From Sphingopyxis macrogoltabida (lineage in GTDB: Bacteria > Pseudomonadota > Alphaproteobacteria > Sphingomonadales > Sphingomonadaceae): 64,000 bases of DNA. The notes beneath the pieces are model-generated. The model worked only from the letters and a program-made list of their open reading frames with translations, made no database searches and was not told where the DNA came from. The number at the start of each line of letters is the position of its first letter. Within the stretch, counting starts at the first letter, position 1. Of the stretch, positions 63,114-64,000 are shown in pieces. Where the stretch lies: the NCBI RefSeq assembly GCF_001307295.1, contig NZ_CP012700.1, forward strand, positions 2,421,001 to 2,485,000, given 5' to 3'. Made by a program: the position numbers and the translations under genes.

Positions 63114-64000
63114 ATGGCTAATAAAAGCAATGTTCCGGCCACGGTGCCCGCGCTCGGCGGTGAGGCGAGCCTGAACCGCTATCTGGCCGAAATCCGCAAA
63201 TTTCCGCTGCTGACGCCCGAGCAGGAATATATGCTCGCAAAGCGTTTCCAGGAGCATGGCGACAATGAAGCTGCCGCGCAGCTCGTCACCTCGCACCTCC
63301 GCCTCGTCGCGAAGATCGCGATGGGATACCGCGGCTATGGCCTGCCGGTCAGCGAACTGATCAGCGAAGGCAACATTGGATTGATGCAGGGCGTGAAGAA
63401 GTTCGACCCCGAACGCGGCTTTCGCCTCGCCACCTATGCGATGTGGTGGATCCGCGCCTCGATCCAGGAATTCATCCTGCGGTCGTGGAGCCTCGTGAAG
63501 ATGGGCACCACCGCCGCGCAGAAAAAGCTGTTCTTCAACCTCCGCCGGATGAAGAACAACCTCGAAGCGTTCGAGGACGGCGACCTGTCGCCCGAGCATG
63601 TCGCGAAGATCGCGACCGACCTCGGCGTGACCGAGGACGAGGTGGTCAGCATGAACCGCCGCATGGCGATGGGCGGCGACACCTCGCTGAACGTCCCGAT
63701 GGGCGAGGATGGCGACAGCCAGTGGCAGGATCTGCTCGGCGACGAAGGTCCGTTGCAGGATGAGCGCGTCGCCGAGGCGCAGGAACGCGACGTCCGACAT
63801 TCGCTGCTCAGCGAAGCGCTCGAAACGCTGAACGAGCGCGAACGCCATATCCTGACCGAACGCCGGCTGACCGACGATCCCAAGACGCTTGAGGATTTGA
63901 GCCAGATTTACGACGTCAGCCGCGAACGCGTGCGCCAGATCGAAGTGCGCGCCTTCGAAAAGCTGCAAAAGGCGATGCTGAAGCTGGCGGGCGACCGCCG
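63114..64000 (+). CDS. rpoH: RNA polymerase sigma-32 factor RpoH (3'-truncated by the window)
   Basis: This gene starts at ATG 63114 (AGGGAAG 8 bases upstream) and runs off the window after 295 codons, near its expected end. Region 2 is SHLRLVAKIAMGYRGYGLPVSELISEGNIGLMQGVKKFDPERGFRLATYAMWWIRASIQEFILRSW (pattern), the RpoH box is TAAQKKLFFNLRRMK, and region 4 is LNERERHILTERRLTDDPKTLEDLSQIYDVSRERVRQIEVRAFEKL. It directs transcription of heat-shock genes. Confidence 0.97.
   Translation, partial: MANKSNVPATVPALGGEASLNRYLAEIRKFPLLTPEQEYMLAKRFQEHGDNEAAAQLVTSHLRLVAKIAMGYRGYGLPVSELISEGNIGLMQGVKKFDPERGFRLATYAMWWIRASIQEFILRSWSLVKMGTTAAQKKLFFNLRRMKNNLEAFEDGDLSPEHVAKIATDLGVTEDEVVSMNRRMAMGGDTSLNVPMGEDGDSQWQDLLGDEGPLQDERVAEAQERDVRHSLLSEALETLNERERHILTERRLTDDPKTLEDLSQIYDVSRERVRQIEVRAFEKLQKAMLKLAGDR

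Overview
The window is one continuous stretch of a high-GC alphaproteobacterial chromosome, most likely a sphingomonad (Sphingopyxis/Sphingomonas-like). This is inferred from gene content: a CckA-type hybrid kinase and the ChpT phosphotransferase, an alphaproteobacterial GTTC-N7-GTTC SOS box before recA, a gene-transfer-agent (GTA) type lysis pair, a DUF6456 protein and a short RpoH. Coding is dense on both strands, with many ATGA/GTGA stop-start overlaps. Only bases 1 to about 1100 look foreign: they are clearly AT-richer and hold a 5'-truncated, frameshifted gene with a HEPN-type R-x4-H motif.

Layout. 1-3590: HEPN remnant, a helix-turn-helix (terminase-small-subunit-like) protein, an acetyltransferase and a tail-anchored hypothetical protein. 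3597-6296: metE behind a 28-bp palindromic operator, a sigma70-like promoter, a cobalamin riboswitch and a hairpin over the ribosome binding site. 6.3-16.1 kb: a PEP-CTERM surface protein, an ECF42/DGPF/DUF6445 operon, a GlxA-type regulator divergent from a haloperoxidase-like hydrolase, a translationally coupled AHH/DUF4261-like pair, and kup. 16.1-21.3 kb: the cytochrome c maturation operon ccmCDEFGHI, including a 51-aa ccmD that is easily missed. 21.6-29.7 kb: YbaN, an amino-acid dehydrogenase, tRNA-His, a 2OG-Fe(II) oxygenase, a SIMPL protein, an ABC-F ATPase, a DUF6456/XRE divergent pair and a glycosyltransferase. 29.7-42.6 kb: yajC-secD-secF, tRNA-Pro, TauE, an EF-hand protein, a quinone reductase, an endolysin-holin cassette, alaS and assorted genes. 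42.6-55.1 kb: recA, a receiver protein, cckA, M13 peptidase, smpB, dapA, slt, greB and rnpB. 55.1-64 kb: an AmpD-like amidase, the chemotaxis operon cheA-W-Y-B-R, chpT, rluD and rpoH, which runs off the end.

How parts may work together. Three separated loci share a motif CTTTCCTACAA about 45-52 nt before a start codon: the HTH gene (1177), the DUF6456 gene (complement 27845, divergent from an XRE regulator) and the endolysin-holin cassette (35357). At two of them the match extends to CCTTTCCTACAAT-N6-ATATGGTTC with identical spacing. A DUF6456 activator, an XRE repressor and a GTA-type holin/endolysin are the expected parts of a GTA control and release circuit, as known from Caulobacter (RogA/GafYZ) and Rhodobacter (GafA). 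The window also carries cckA and chpT, whose phosphorelay controls GTA release in Rhodobacter. I infer that this is a dispersed GTA regulon; the capsid cluster itself is not in the window.

The other unusual structure is a roughly 215-bp element present twice (ccmF-ccmG junction and just before the ABC-F gene). The cores are about 89% identical by hand count, and each copy is bounded by a perfect inverted repeat (32 bp and 22 bp) whose sequence is specific to that locus. Short sphingomonad palindromic repeats of several families occupy other intergenic gaps. I see no CRISPR array, insertion sequence, replication origin or rRNA.
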